From the NCBI RefSeq assembly GCF_947623445.1, contig NC_135245.1:1371501-1435500 (forward strand): 64,000 bases of DNA, given 5' to 3'. Origin of the DNA: Clavelina lepadiformis. Its lineage: Eukaryota > Chordata > Ascidiacea > Aplousobranchia > Clavelinidae. Under the pieces are notes generated by a model. That model did no database searches. It saw nothing but the letters and a program-made list of their open reading frames with translations, and was not told the origin of the DNA. Both the position numbers and the translations under genes were made by a program. This document shows, piece by piece, positions 1 through 11,720 of this stretch. Positions within the stretch are counted from its first letter, which is position 1; every line of letters starts with the position of its first letter.

Positions 1-1107
1 AGGTCGACGTTTTGACAAAAATCTTTATATTCTTGCTGCCGAACTTCATAACATTTCTCCAGCTGCATATAAAATGGTACGAAAGTCCGGTTCAATTGTT
101 TTACCGAGAGTGGAACTGTTGAAAAAACTACTCTCCTGTAGTTTCCATGATGAAAACTTAGAGCAACTTTTCCAAAAGCTTCAACCTCAGCAGTGTCTCG
201 TCAACATTCTTTTTGATGAAGTAAAGCTCGTCTCGCTCGATGAAGTAAAGATGAGTGTCGTCAACCATGGACCAAGAACTGCACTAGTTTCAAGAAACTT
301 AATGAAACTTGTGACATTATATCCTCTTGTGCATGGTCAGGTGGTCGAGGTCGGACGCAGAAGCTTACTAATCAAACTGCAGAAGCATTTGTAGTGTCTA
401 CAAGAGCCAACATCGAAGCCGCAGAGTTGCTACTGACTCAGCACAACTTCATCTACGTTCTACCTGGTGTGTTTGCTGATGAGGCCCTTGAAAAGTTCTT
501 TGGTCAAGCCAGACAACGCAGTGGAGGTAATTTCTATATTGACATTGTAGATATCAAGGCAGCTGCAAAAACCAAAAATCTCCATGCACTTTTAAAATAT
601 GAGTCAACTCCGTGCGAGTCTCATGATGTGCCTTGCACCTCTAACATTTGCATTGATGATGATCAATTTGACATCACCATTGCTGACACTGAAGACCTAG
701 TGCAATCTAATGACAGTGTCAAGCATAAATGTATTTTTCTAGCTGGATATTTGGAACACAAATATCCAGCTAATATCTTGTGTATCGAAACTGAAAATGA
801 TGACGACCATCGGATTAATTCGGAGTTTCTCACAAACTTAAATAGAGGTGGACTAACTGTACCTCTACTCTCAACAGTACATTTTGTACACTCAGCCTAT
901 AAACTGTTTGGTAAGTGCAACTTGCATTGCTGCCGAGCTCATCTCAGCCATGCTTTGCGTCGTATTGATAGTCCAATGGTTGTAATTCAAGGAGCATGTC
1001 TTACTTTATCAAACATTCTTTTGAAAGCATTTGTGCTTGACAACAGTGACAAAGAAAGACAACTCGGCTGTTTGAGAAGAAAAGAAAAACTCTCTACTAA
1101 AAACTGA
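1..1107 (+). mobile_element. P-element-type DNA transposon remnant, transposase C-terminal part
   Basis: The window opens inside an open frame running from base 2 to 394, and a second frame continues to 1107. The first part contains an FDEVKL stretch like the first acidic site of P-element/THAP9-type transposases. The second part has the C-terminal signature of that family (LPGVFADEALEKFFGQARQ, then GGNFYIDIVDIKAAA). A frame change near base 350 joins VVEVGR to TQKLTNQTAEAF, and the segment between the two conserved parts looks shorter than in intact transposases, so this copy is probably dead. The 5' end, including any THAP zinc finger, lies outside the window. Family assignment is from recalled motifs. 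The terminal inverted repeat was not located. Confidence 0.65.
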
Positions 1108-1153
1108 ACAAGTATCTTTAGTATGCCAACAAGTATTTTGATTACTCATTTCT

Positions 1154-1254
1154 ACAAATTTCATTGTTGTTTGTTGTTGTTTTTCATAGTTGTTTCACAA
1201 ATTTCATTGTTGTTTGTTGTTGTTTTTCATTGTTGTTTCACAAATTTCATTGTT
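1154..1254. repeat. 43-bp tandem repeat, about 2.4 copies
   Basis: Units start at 1154, 1197 and 1240, each beginning ACAAATTTCATTGTT and rich in TTG. It lies just downstream of the transposase remnant and may be part of that element's 3' non-coding end. Confidence 0.8.
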
Positions 1255-1828
1255 CGTGTTGAAATATTCAGGCTAAACTGTCCATGAATACATTTTAATT
1301 CAGTCACAGGGGAACATACTGTGTGTTTCAGTTGTTTAAGTGGGAAAATATGCAATATTTTGAGTGATTTTGGACTATTTTTTCGTGATTTGACCTTTAG
1401 ATGACCTTCAGATGACCTTGTAGAAGGTTAAAAGTATGAAAAAGTAATTCCTCACCCTTCAAAACCCCCCAAGAGACACCAGAATGAAGGTTTTACCATG
1501 TATTTGACACAAATTATGATGGGACCCAAGTTCCAACTTGGGACCCAAGTTCCAGATACCGAGCATAGAAGTTACCAGTCCTTCTATTTAAGGTGTCTAT
1601 GACTTGTGGCGACCAGCGCTCGAGGCGCTACAGAATAGACCTAATTAATTGAAAAGGTTTTTATTGGACAAATATCACAAAGTCATTAGAAACTTTTTGT
1701 CATAGATCTGTCCCTCTTATTCATAATCATATGCCATAACGATTCTTATACGGGTTAAAGTCATCAAAAAATACAAATATAAATAAATATAACACAAAGC
1801 AATATATTTAAAATATACAGCACACAAT
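1255..1828. other. Gene-free spacer with a palindromic direct repeat
   Basis: No coding signal is seen. A 16-bp direct repeat TGGGACCCAAGTTCCA occurs at 1520-1535 and 1539-1554, and the palindrome CCAAGTT-CC-AACTTGG (1526-1541) spans the junction. TTTATT at 1660-1665 reads as AATAAA on the minus strand and is a suitable poly(A) signal for the claudin-like gene to the right. Confidence 0.5.
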
Positions 1829-2426
1829 TTACATAGCTTCATAATTCTGTCGAATATGAAGCCGTAAATAGTAAGTCAGAAAAGTGGCAACACCGTAGCT
1901 AAGAATTGGTGAAAACCATCCTAAAATATATGAAAATCCGTAATCCGAAGGAGATTTCCATTGAAATCCGATTGTGAAAATGATCATTGCTAACCCAGTA
2001 CAACAACCTAAACACACGGAGGCATTAGAATCTAGTCTGAAACGCATTTTCATCAAAGCTTTGTTCAGCTAGTGAAAGCTACAAGACAACTTATCCTAAA
2101 TATAACTTACCCGCAATGGCAAGACAGAAAGTAGTTAAACGTTGACTAAGACTTGGTTCATTGAGATTACGAAACAGAGCCAACCAGGAGATGACTTGGA
2201 AAATTACTGAAATAATTAGTAAAGCTCTAACAGCCTCAAGGAGACCGGTTACTTCGAATCCACTTTGCGAGTGCGAAGAGCATTCAATTTTGTCGCAAAT
2301 TTCCCAAAGTCCGACTGACATCTCTTCGTCGTGTTTCCAATCTTCTGTTGCCAAAGATGCAATAGTCAACGCCAGCAAGCAAGTAATTAAAAACAGCCCG
2401 CTGTGCAAAACCGTCTTCTCATCCAT
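1829..2426 (-). CDS. Claudin/PMP22-like four-pass membrane protein (1), two exons
   Basis: Exon 1 is 2426-2111 and exon 2 is 2007-1829, joined by a 103-bp GT-AG intron in phase 1 (the codon for Gly106 is split). The product is about 164 residues with four hydrophobic segments (roughly 8-27, 65-86, 96-115 and 133-152). It has the claudin-superfamily first-loop signature: Trp30, GLW at 39-41, Cys44 and Cys49. AVRAL at the start of TM2 and GFSYILGW before TM4 recur in all the neighbouring genes. Such proteins usually act in cell junctions or as small membrane adaptors. The PMP22/EMP, claudin and related tetraspan groups cannot be separated by eye. The start is the first ATG of the frame and directly precedes the hydrophobic TM1. 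Confidence 0.87.
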
Positions 2427-3587
2427 CTTGTTTTTTTTTGTAAATTTTTTACCCGTTTTTGGCCCTATGTTAATGGGAACGCTGGCTCCTGTAGAATGTG
2501 CAAGTGAGAAGAACAGCGACTCTCTAACGACAACATATTCTTTTCAAAAGCATCATGTGAAGTAGGCTAGGTTAAGTAGGCAGCTTCATGTGAAATAGGC
2601 TGGATCATGATCCACACCCCAAGCCTAGAACTTTTCTCTATAAGAAGCTTTCCTGTTGTTGTTCGTATTTTTTTACTCCAAGTTGACCCATTATCTTAGC
2701 TCTGCCACCTTGGTGAGGGAATATTAGCCTACTCACTTCGCGGCTTTCGCGACAAAGTTTCTCAACAAAACTATGGTAAGCTATAGTTCTGCGCATTTGC
2801 TAGCAATATTTGTTTGACTGATTAATTATTAACACATTGAACATCATGAATCTTTGGTTTGACAATCACGGGACTTGCAGGTTGAATCCCCTCCGTTTCA
2901 TGCCGACATATGCGATTAAGTCAACACATCTGCTGTCAACCTATTACAAATATCAAGAAAATACATAAAAAAGAATTTATATGATGTCAAATGTTGGAAA
3001 AAAATAAACCCGAACAATATCAAATTAAATTTAAGGTCTTCCTCTGATTTATAAATAAAGACGATTATATTCGATTAACATGACATCACCTATCAACTTT
3101 TTGCTACTGTCTCGAAGATTACAGGTTTCGATTTAGGAGATTTTTTATTGAAAACGTTTTTTTTCTATACCAAACGTTTGTAGTTGCACTGAGTGAATTA
3201 GTTGCAATTACTGGATCATGCCAATGTATTGTAGCTGTATTAGCTTCTTACCCCTAACAGCTTTTTACAGAGAATTTGATTTGTATCGAGTATAAGGTTT
3301 CAAACTCTTTTGTTGACGACGCCGGCAAAATAAAAGTGTTCCCCAACACAGGATGGTTTCAAGTTCCCTAAATGGCCTATCCCTGTCGTACAATTGCGTG
3401 TCGTCCATACTGTATAGTAGCGTAGACTCTGCTGTTACGGTTAACTCGTATAGCGTTGAAATAAATTGTATTTACTGCAGTTGAGATGAATCAGGATGCA
3501 GTGTTAGTTAGACCCCAAGGAGTCTTGCTTTGATGTAGACCTGCTGAAATGCTTTTATTAGATTTCTTTTTCTGTTAAAGCTTAAAA
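2427..3587. other. Divergent intergenic region between claudin-like genes 1 and 2
   Basis: This stretch separates a minus-strand and a plus-strand claudin-like gene, so it must hold both promoters. An open frame at 2161-2565 on the plus strand is the shadow of gene 1. No further coding exon, clear TATA box or repeat was recognised. Confidence 0.45.
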
Positions 3588-4641
3588 ATGGACGACAACA
3601 CCAAACGGTTGGGCTATTTCTGCTTAGTTACTGTTTGCCTGGTTTTAAGCGTGGTCTCCATAGCAACACCGTCCTGGTATGCCAGAAGTGATGTGTATTC
3701 AGGACTTTGGCAAACTTGTGAAAATAATTCTTGTATGGATTTGGATGCGACACCCTTAATACAAATAGTAAGATCATTTCTTTTTGTTGGGATAATTTGT
3801 CAGGTAATATCCGCCGTCCTCGCTTTGACAAAACGTTTCCGAGTTTCTGGCGTCATTCTTGTTATATCAGGTTAGTACAGTATCGAATTAACTGACTCTG
3901 CGTCCTTATGTTTTGTGATTAGGTTATGATTTTTAAATCAATCGACGTAGACGCCCGGAAAGATTTTCCTCTTTAACTTAAAACTTGCTGATTTTCATTT
4001 TAACTTATTATGCAGGAGCCTTGGAAATGGTTGGTCTTGCTATTTATGCGATTGGGATTTTCAACAACGATCTTGGTTATTCCTATTTCCTCGGTTGGGT
4101 CTCTGTATTGCTCAGTTATTTCGGTGGCGTTGCCGGACTATTTCTTTATAGCAGACAAGACGATGCAAATTTGGCGCGCGAGAGATCCTACGCTAGAAGT
4201 GGAGAAAGTGCTGGGGTCTACAACCTCCATCGGCCTGGAGGAAGCACTTTTGTGAACCGAGCAGCACAAGATATAGATGATCGTGATCGTAGTATGAGAT
4301 TAAAGAGAAGTGGAAATGAGGAAGAAAGCGATGCTCAATGCACAGAAGAAGAACACGAGATGGGAAGTGCTTACGCTAATATCGAAGGAGCTGGAGGCGA
4401 AGGTGACGGTTGTGGAGGAGGAGTAGGTCGTGGTGGTGAAGGTTTTGGAGGAGGTCATGGTGGTGGAGGAGATGGTGGTACTGGAGGAGGATGTGGTGGT
4501 GGAGGAGGAGGAGGAGGAGATGGTGGTGGTGGAGGAGGAGGAGGAGGAGATGGTGGTGGTGGTGGAGGAGGAGGTGGTGGTGGTGGAGGAGGAGGAGGAG
4601 GAGGGTGTGGGGGAGATGGCGGAGGAGGTGGTGGAATGTAA
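3588..4641 (+). CDS. Claudin/PMP22-like protein (2) with very long glycine-rich tail
   Basis: Exon 1 is 3588-3870 and exon 2 is 4016-4641; the 145-bp intron is phase 1 and lies where it does in the other family members. The predicted protein is about 302 residues. Trp30, GLW at 39-41, Cys44 and Cys49 match gene 1 position for position. VRSF marks TM2 and GYSYFLGW precedes TM4. After TM4 comes a charged cytoplasmic stretch of about 60-70 residues. About 85 mostly glycine residues follow, with interspersed Asp, Glu and Cys, encoded by GGA/GGT runs (about 4390-4638). The tail stays open to a TAA. Such tails are not a feature of ordinary claudins as I know them. Purine-triplet slippage could make its length variable. 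Confidence 0.85.
4390..4638. repeat. GGA/GGT triplet low-complexity tract inside a coding exon
   Basis: Almost uninterrupted GGN codons encode the polyglycine tail of the 3588-4641 gene. The long open frames here on both strands (Ser/Thr-, His/Leu-, Val/Glu- and Trp/Arg-rich) are shadows of this repeat. Confidence 0.9.
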
Positions 4642-6779
4642 CAAAACTTGCAAGAAACAAGAAAAAGTTTATTGATTGATTACAGATGCTTCTCGGACTG
4701 GTGTTATGAACAAAAACTTTAGCATTCTTCTTCGTGCCTGTGACGTAATGAAGAGATTCAGCAAATATATCGACCCGCCAAAATATGTATTGTGCGTCTT
4801 GCAATAGTGAATAGATATTGCGAATTCAAACCACTGTGAAAAAACAAAACAACAACCTAAGTTCTGTTAATGCGTCCATATGTATTGTGCGTTATTGTAG
4901 CTTTGCATGCTGCGCAAGTGTATCTTCTATTCTGTCCTTGCTTGCCATGATTTGGAAACGGTTTATAAAACGTTCACGATATATATGATGTAATTAAAAT
5001 TAGTTTTCTCGCAAAATAGTAGGTCTCATCACGTACATATTTTTATCCGAATCGAATGACAAAGCATTTTTCTGCCACCTTATGAAAATCCGGTTGTTGT
5101 AAGACTGGTAATTTTTGTTTAATGAACAATTGAGATTTGCTTATTTATCTTAAATAAACTGTGAAAGTGTTCAAACCCTTTCAGCTGCTTTCCTTCAAGT
5201 AGATCCTTAAGGAGAATTTATTTAAATATCTCGGTGGATGCTGAATTTTGTTAGTTATTTAAATTTGTTGTCTATGAAGCTGGAAGAACCTAGAATCTCT
5301 ATCAACAAAAACAGGGGTTATAGGTTTCTGTAACTGGCCTCTGTTATATAATTTTTTGGTATTTCCATAAACTCATTGTTAAAGACAAGAATGGAAACGA
5401 TGCAACTGTATGTGCCATTTTGGGCCCACTCTGGGGAGAGGTTTATTAAATTTATATTTCTAAACGAAAAATTATACTTAAATGCAGTAGAACTGTGAGA
5501 TGCAGAAGTAAAGGGCGAGTGTGGTGATCTATATATCTCGGTATAATTGAATAAAATTCAACAAAAGTTTCAAATCTACCAGTCAGAGTAGACTGAAAGA
5601 TGATCAATAATGTATAGGACTGTTGTTTAAGCCTGGACTAAAAGTAAACTCACTGAGAGAAATAACTCTGACTTACGACTACTGAAACGGAAAACATCGT
5701 AAACAAATGTTTCGACTACGTCAAAACACAGTGACGTCATTTGTGCTACCTTTTTGCGCTACTAATATTGACGCGGCCAATTTAGCGAGTGAGATACGTC
5801 ACAAAGCGAATACTTGCCTAGTGTCAAAACAACATTCACATGTGTCGAAAATAGGTAAAGACACGAAGGTTGTAAACGAAGTAAAGTGGAAGTGACTCAT
5901 CGCATTCTGCTTATCATTATATTTTTCTCGCTGTGAAAAGTTCGCGTCTGAAAGTGACGAGTGAAAAGTTAGACCCAGTAAGTGAAGCTTGTGTCAGATG
6001 ATACAGCTAAGAAGGATGGAAAGTAACGGACAGTCAGTTGTAAACTATGGATCTAAATACTGCTGGCAATGTATTCTATATGATTGACGCTACCCTATCT
6101 AAACCGGGTGCGCGACATTACTATTTTAACTATGTGTGGCCGACACTGCGCACAAATTTTCAATCGGTAATTACTCGAAAACTATATTATCCTATGTTGT
6201 ATGTTGTTTACAATATCCTATATTGTAAACTAATCGGATTTTTACAGGTTAGTAGCAAAAACATCTTGCTTCCTGTATACATCATAATTGTAAAACTAAA
6301 GAAAGTACATTCAGTGTAAATTAAGTATTTCTACAAGTGATACATTTCTAGAAGTTTTTCTTGTTACGCCGCGTCACGCTGCGCGGAAAACCAGCTGACC
6401 GCGAGAAGAGAACGCAAGAAAATAGTTAGTCGAGTTAGTGGTGCGTAAATGAGTAAACAAAAACGAAACGCTTCAATGCGGAGAGAGAGCAAAATTATGA
6501 AAATATGACAATATTTCAAAAATTACAAAATCAAACTTTATAAAACAAACCTGGAAAGATAACTGAACCTTTTTTAGGAAAAGTCACCAAATTTCAAGTT
6601 TCTACAGCAATCAGTGCAACTGTAGGCCACGTTTTGCTGTGATTGTGTGCGGGGTGGGCCACACAGAGTGTAGATAAGGTTGGTAAAGGTATCTTGCTTT
6701 AACGATTTTCTGCTTCTTAGACACTTTTATTTGTTTTATTTCACAGATCTTGCAAGTGAATAAATTTTTTTGATTCATC
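4642..6779. other. 2.1 kb intergenic stretch, no gene recognised
   Basis: Short open frames at 5707-5895 and 6047-6319 have no recognisable domain or splice context and are probably chance. Just before the next gene a pyrimidine-rich run ends in CAG at 6744-6746, about 33 bases 5' of its ATG. This could be a 5'UTR intron acceptor or a spliced-leader trans-splice site. Confidence 0.4.
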
Positions 6780-7624
6780 ATGAAAGACAAATCTAAAATT
6801 ATATTTTTTCTCCCCACAATCTTTGTCATCTTGACTTTGGAAGTAATATCTTTGGCGACACCAGAATGGGCCTATTTGGATATAAAATATGAAAAAGATT
6901 CAGAAAATATCGTTAAAGCCACTTTGGGTTTGTGGAAAATATGCCTGAAGGAAAGCAACATCTCAAACTGCTACGACTTTCCATCCCCGGATTGGAATGA
7001 TCTCGTTCATGACGCAGATGGTCCAAAATCTCCAGCAATAATAGAAGCTACTCGATGGATTTTAACCTCAGTAATTCCCTTCCTCGTTGCATCAGGATTA
7101 CTGCCGATATGGAACCATTACAAAGCTTTTAGTTGGGTGTTTTTGTCAGCAGGTCGATACCCTTGTACAAAATACTAACAGCCAGTCTTGACTGGGTCAA
7201 AGTAATACATCTAGATTTTACCGATTTGTAGAACTGGTTTTATGTAACTTTAATCACATCTATATACTCTGTCTTATTTGCAGGCTTCCTACAGCTTATC
7301 GGAGTGTTTATCTTTACCGGGCACATGTTTGGCAAGATAGGGGAAGGAGGGGCCGGTTATTCATTCTACATTGGCTGGGTTTCGGCCGGGCTCAGTTTTT
7401 TCGTATCTCTCTGGACAGTGATGTCTTTAAACAGGAAGTCTGCTTCAACCGGAAGTGTACGTCCTTACAGTCGTGGCGGTTATGGTGGTGGTGGCGGTTA
7501 TGGTGGTGGCGGCGGTTATGGAGGTGGAGATTTCGGTGGATCGGGAGGATGTGATGGCGGGGGTGGAGGAGGAGGAGCGTGCGGAGGAGGAGGAGGTGAA
7601 TGTGGCGGCGATGGTGGCGGTTGA
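6780..7624 (+). CDS. Claudin/PMP22-like protein (3) with GGY-type glycine-rich tail
   Basis: Exon 1 is 6780-7152 and exon 2 is 7284-7624, with a 131-bp phase-1 intron. The product is about 237 residues. Trp30 is conserved. The first extracellular loop is longer than in the siblings, with GLW at 50-52, Cys55 and Cys64, and about 20 extra residues between the second Cys and TM2. ATRW replaces the AVRA motif and GYSFYIGW precedes TM4. The C-terminal 50 or so residues are glycine-rich, beginning with repeated GGYGGGG units and ending in GGDGGG. The donor is GTCGAT, weaker than in the paralogues. A poly(A) signal AATAAA lies at 7675-7680. Likely a tandem relative of the 3588 gene, because only these two carry glycine tails. 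Confidence 0.85.
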
Positions 7625-10029
7625 TGTGGATTAGGAGGTGGTGAAAAAAGAGAGAAAAAGCTCCTACGCAAACAAATAAAAATTGTAAATAACATTTGGG
7701 AGTATATTTTGCCGATTTTACTTCTTTACCTTGAAGTCAAACTTGAAGCCTCGAAGCCAAATGGAATGTCGAAGATGACTTTTTTCTTTTTTAACATCTT
7801 CTACGCGATCTGATTTATCTTAAAGTTTTATTAAACTTTTGCGTATTTACGTTTTCTGAAGTAATCGCAAAGTGTTTAACCCGCCTCTTGCACTTCGACA
7901 TTATTGATCCTTTTACCTATTTTTGCACTTGCTGTCAAACTGGGGCTATTATTAAAGTTAGCAACAGAAAAAAACATGTGCTGTGTCTTATTGTTATTGC
8001 AAATTTTCATCATGTCACTGGAAATCGACCAGTAACTGGGAAAGTTTCATGGAAAAATTGAGAAATTGAGAGAAATTGAGTAATTTTATCGAAGCGCGTT
8101 GACTTCATGTTCTCCTTTTTTCCTTTTCAGTGCTCACACTTTGCAACTAGACGAGTCTTAAATGCGTCATAATGTAAATAAAAGCGCCATTCAAAGCATA
8201 GTTGTAAAATCGGGACGTACCAAAACAGATGACGCACGATTTAAAATCAGATTATTTTTTAAAAGTGACTTATCGCTTCTGCTTTGGTGATTATTTCCTC
8301 GCACACAACTAAAAATATGAACCACAATAACAAGAAACTAAATTAAGTATAAGGCCGGGCAAGTTGTCGTTTTCTCCTATAACTCGACTTGATTCAGTGG
8401 AGCGAGGACTTTACGCAACGACGCGAAACGTGGTGACTCGACTAGGTTTACGTCAAATACACTTTACTCTAAGCTCTATAACACTCTGTCGCTCTCTTTA
8501 CGATTTGCTGATTTGAGTTCGTTCAAGTTTATAATTTCCATGTTATGTGGCTTCTGTTAGATTCCCAAGTATGACTTTGCTATCTTCTACGAAGTGACTA
8601 TTTCACCGTGTGTAGGTCACGCAGCCTGTCGTTAAAGATAGGCGGTTAGGAGAATGGGTGTGCAAAAAGTTGGCTGAACCTGTATAAGGCTTTATTAGAG
8701 TTATATTTAGATTAAAAGGTGGATTTAGGTTTCGTTTACGATACTATTTTGTAACATTTAACTTAGGCTAACAAAAAACGGTTAAAAATAGTTTCGAATG
8801 CACAATGTTTTCCCGGTGAAACAGTTGCAGCAGTTGCTCTTCTATACTGTAATTAGGATATCGAAAGCCTTATGAGTTGATATCAAATGCGCGCAAGAAA
8901 ATTTTTTCTAAAATTTTCCATTTTTATTTTAACCTTTAGAAATTTTTATCCGTCGAATTTATTGCCTTTAAAGTCGGAGTTCTTCGAATTATTTTTCCAC
9001 TCGCTTCGGCTTAACGGCAAATATGAATATTCCTGTCATTTTTGTCGTAACTATTCCGTAATTTTGCTAAGAGAAACGTCTGTTCTAATACTTTAGTTGA
9101 CAATGACTCAGCCATATCTCGTAGCCGATATAAAAACATGTAATTTGAATTAAATGCAGCCATAAAAGAACTGTATCTGGGTCGAAATTTAAACTGATGT
9201 CATAGCTTACGTATACAAATAAATCAACAGTTGCAAAGTTCAAAAGTTATTTTAGAACAACAATGTCCGTTTAAAGGGTTCAATGCTTCCGTACACAAAT
9301 TTAAAATTATTTTTAGTTGCATTCCGGTTTTTGACGTTAAAATTGTGGCAAACAAACACATGAAAATCATCAACATATTTTATAAACTTCACCATTTGCT
9401 TGCTGGAGACGCTGCGACAACTTGAGACCATTGCGATGCGTTGCCCACTTTATAGAATAAGTACAAACATTTTTCAACTGATAAATTTTGACGAAAATTA
9501 ATTTTGCAAACATTTTGTTCACCGATTTAAGATTACAAAAGTTTCGGCAATGTTTTGTGCTCGATATCTTAAGCCAAATATTGAATCTATTTGACTTTTC
9601 AAAACATCAATATGTATACAAAGATGATAACACGTTCGTTTTGTAATGACAAAAATATACACAGCAATATAGCTGATATATTTTATAAGCTATATGACAG
9701 ATAAGAACAGATCTTACACTTTTGAAATATTACATGATCAAAAAATTTGAAATATTCATATTTGAAATTGTTTCATTTTCAAAACTTGCTACATTGTAAC
9801 AAGTATCATTATTATTTTCAGTAATAAAAATGCAAGATATAAGATGACGCTTGCTTCGACAGGTGTACTGAGAGGCGGCCATCATTATTATCATATAAGA
9901 CATTGTAATAAAAACTTCAACTTTACAGTATGTGGCAAGCTGTTTCCAACGAAAAAAACTTTCAGACAATTTGCTATAACCATAAACGCAATAAATGACA
10001 CTGTTACATCACTGGTACATTGGTTCAAG
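7625..10029. other. 2.4 kb intergenic stretch, 3'UTR plus a dispersed repeat
   Basis: AATAAA at 7675-7680 ends the preceding gene. Apart from the dispersed repeat at 8611-8838 the DNA is AT-rich with only short, unconvincing open frames (8887-9096, 9231-9425, 9730-10053). Confidence 0.4.
8611..8838 (+). repeat. Dispersed repeat, copy 1 (about 230 bp)
   Basis: Closely resembles 12019-12258 in the same orientation. Shared blocks include GTTAAAGATAGGCG, GAGAATGGGT, GCAAAAAGTTG, a GGTGAATTTA-like stretch and CCGGTGAAACAGT. Probably a short non-autonomous transposable element; no terminal repeats were identified. Confidence 0.7.
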
Positions 10030-10747
10030 TCACGTGTAAGCGCCAATAAGTAAATCTTCCCTCTGTGGTCGATGAGCTATTGCAGTGAAGACAGCCAGGG
10101 CAAAGCACAGGCCAGCCGGCAACCAGCCCAGAATAAAAGAAAAACCAAACTCGAATCCTGATTCGGATGACGTCATGTTTATGATGTACGCTGCCATGGC
10201 AACCAAGGTGCAGATTCCTGTGGAATGAAACATTTTAAAATTAGACTTTGATTAAAACATCCCGAAACTGGGGACATACAGTAAATATATAGGGGCATCT
10301 CACTATATAGGGTATATAACACATATAGGCCTATAACACCTAGCAGCAAACGGCATTTGTCAAAGAAAGATATTTATGTAAAAAAAACCGTAATTTTTTT
10401 CTCCTGACGTGGTTTTAGCTCTGACCTGACCATAGCAGCAGAGCCGTGGTAAGTTTTCGATGATAACTTTTGTTGGAAAAAGCGTAAATTATCGAACAAG
10501 TCGACATCGCTTGGCCCACCATCGACATTATAATGAAAGCCCGGACTGCTTGAATATAAGGAGGTTCTTTGATTCCAATTGTTGAAAACGACCTGCAAAG
10601 ATGGCTGACGCAAACTTCCCATAAACCTTGTGACATCTTGTCATGTGATTTATGAATCCAGTCAGTCGTGACGAAAGAGACGAGTGAGAGTGTCACAGAG
10701 CACGTGATGAAAAATATCTCAAAGGAGAGTAGAAAATTTTGATTCAT
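10030..10747 (-). CDS. Claudin/PMP22-like four-pass membrane protein (4), two exons
   Basis: Exon 1 is 10747-10426 and exon 2 is 10217-10030, with a 208-bp phase-1 intron. The product is about 169 residues. I chose the internal ATG at 10747 rather than the far upstream one because it starts MNQNFLLSFE directly before TM1. It also places Trp at residue 30, as in all siblings. GLW is at 41-43, Cys46 and Cys51, followed by RSF; QAVRAF opens TM2 and GFSFILGW precedes TM4. It shares the C-RSF and (I/L)KE motifs in loop 1 with the next gene, which points to a recent common origin. No glycine tail. Confidence 0.86.
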
Positions 10748-11720
10748 GTTTAAAGGAAAAGTGCACAATGACCCATTTAACAAAATCCCGAAATGCTGGA
10801 TGAAGACAAAACAACTATCAAAAACTTTTAATAAATTACATAAATTGCTAAATTGCCCATAAATTTGCTTTGTTTGCTGCACTGTAAAAGCTGGCCGCAC
10901 CTGCACTTCATCATGCTTAGACTGATAAAGTTTCCATCGAAAAATATCTATTTCTCCATTGAAAACACAACAGTTTCACTTTTCTGAAAACACTTTCACT
11001 TAGTCTTTGTTTATGAGTCGTAACTTTCTAACCGACAAACCTTTGATGATGATGATGGCAATATGGCAGTTGACTTGTATATACTGTTCCATTCATGGAA
11101 CAACTTGTTGCGGAATAAGCTATAGTTAGCTCTATAATGCTGATGTATGATATAATGCTTGTTGCTGCATGAATAAACTGTTCCGCTGCTTGTTTCGTTG
11201 TGATGATTTTTTAATAAAATGTTGAATAACAACAGTTTAGTTATTATTTAAAAGTTTTAGAAGAAAACCGATTCGAATCTTACAGCTATCTTACACAAGC
11301 AGCGGCCTGTTGAATACAACAAAACTGCCACATTACTTTCACTCTAACGCAACCAACCTGTGCATAATGCTCCTTGGTTTGTATAAATGCATTGGGCTGG
11401 TTGCAATCTATTTGATTTATACAATACTTGAATACATTGAGCGACATCCACGTTAATCATTTACCACCAAGTAAAGCTTTGATAATATTCTCAACAACGC
11501 AGCTAACGCAAACGAGTTGTATAAACAACGGAACAATATAACTTTGCTGTAACAATCTGTGCTTGGATGTAGTGGTTTTCCATCTGCTGAACACCAATTT
11601 GTTTGAACATAATAGGTTTTATTGAACGATTCATGGAATTATTTACATAATTCTTTAACGTCGTTTTAATTACTGTGGAAACATAATACTATCTGTCTAC
11701 ACACAAATAGAACTTTCAAT
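10748..11720. other. Intergenic stretch between claudin-like genes 4 and 5
   Basis: No coding signal. TTTATT at 11618-11623 reads as AATAAA on the minus strand and probably ends the gene to its right, about 100 bases past that gene's stop. Confidence 0.45.

Noticed and set aside
2161-2565. Plus-strand frame of 134 codons opposite claudin-like gene 1
   Set aside because: Antisense shadow of exon 1, with no domain of its own.
4300-4804. Minus-strand Ser/Thr-rich and His/Leu-rich open frames opposite the glycine tail
   Set aside because: They are antisense readings of GGA/GGT triplets of a gene supported by splice sites and motifs.
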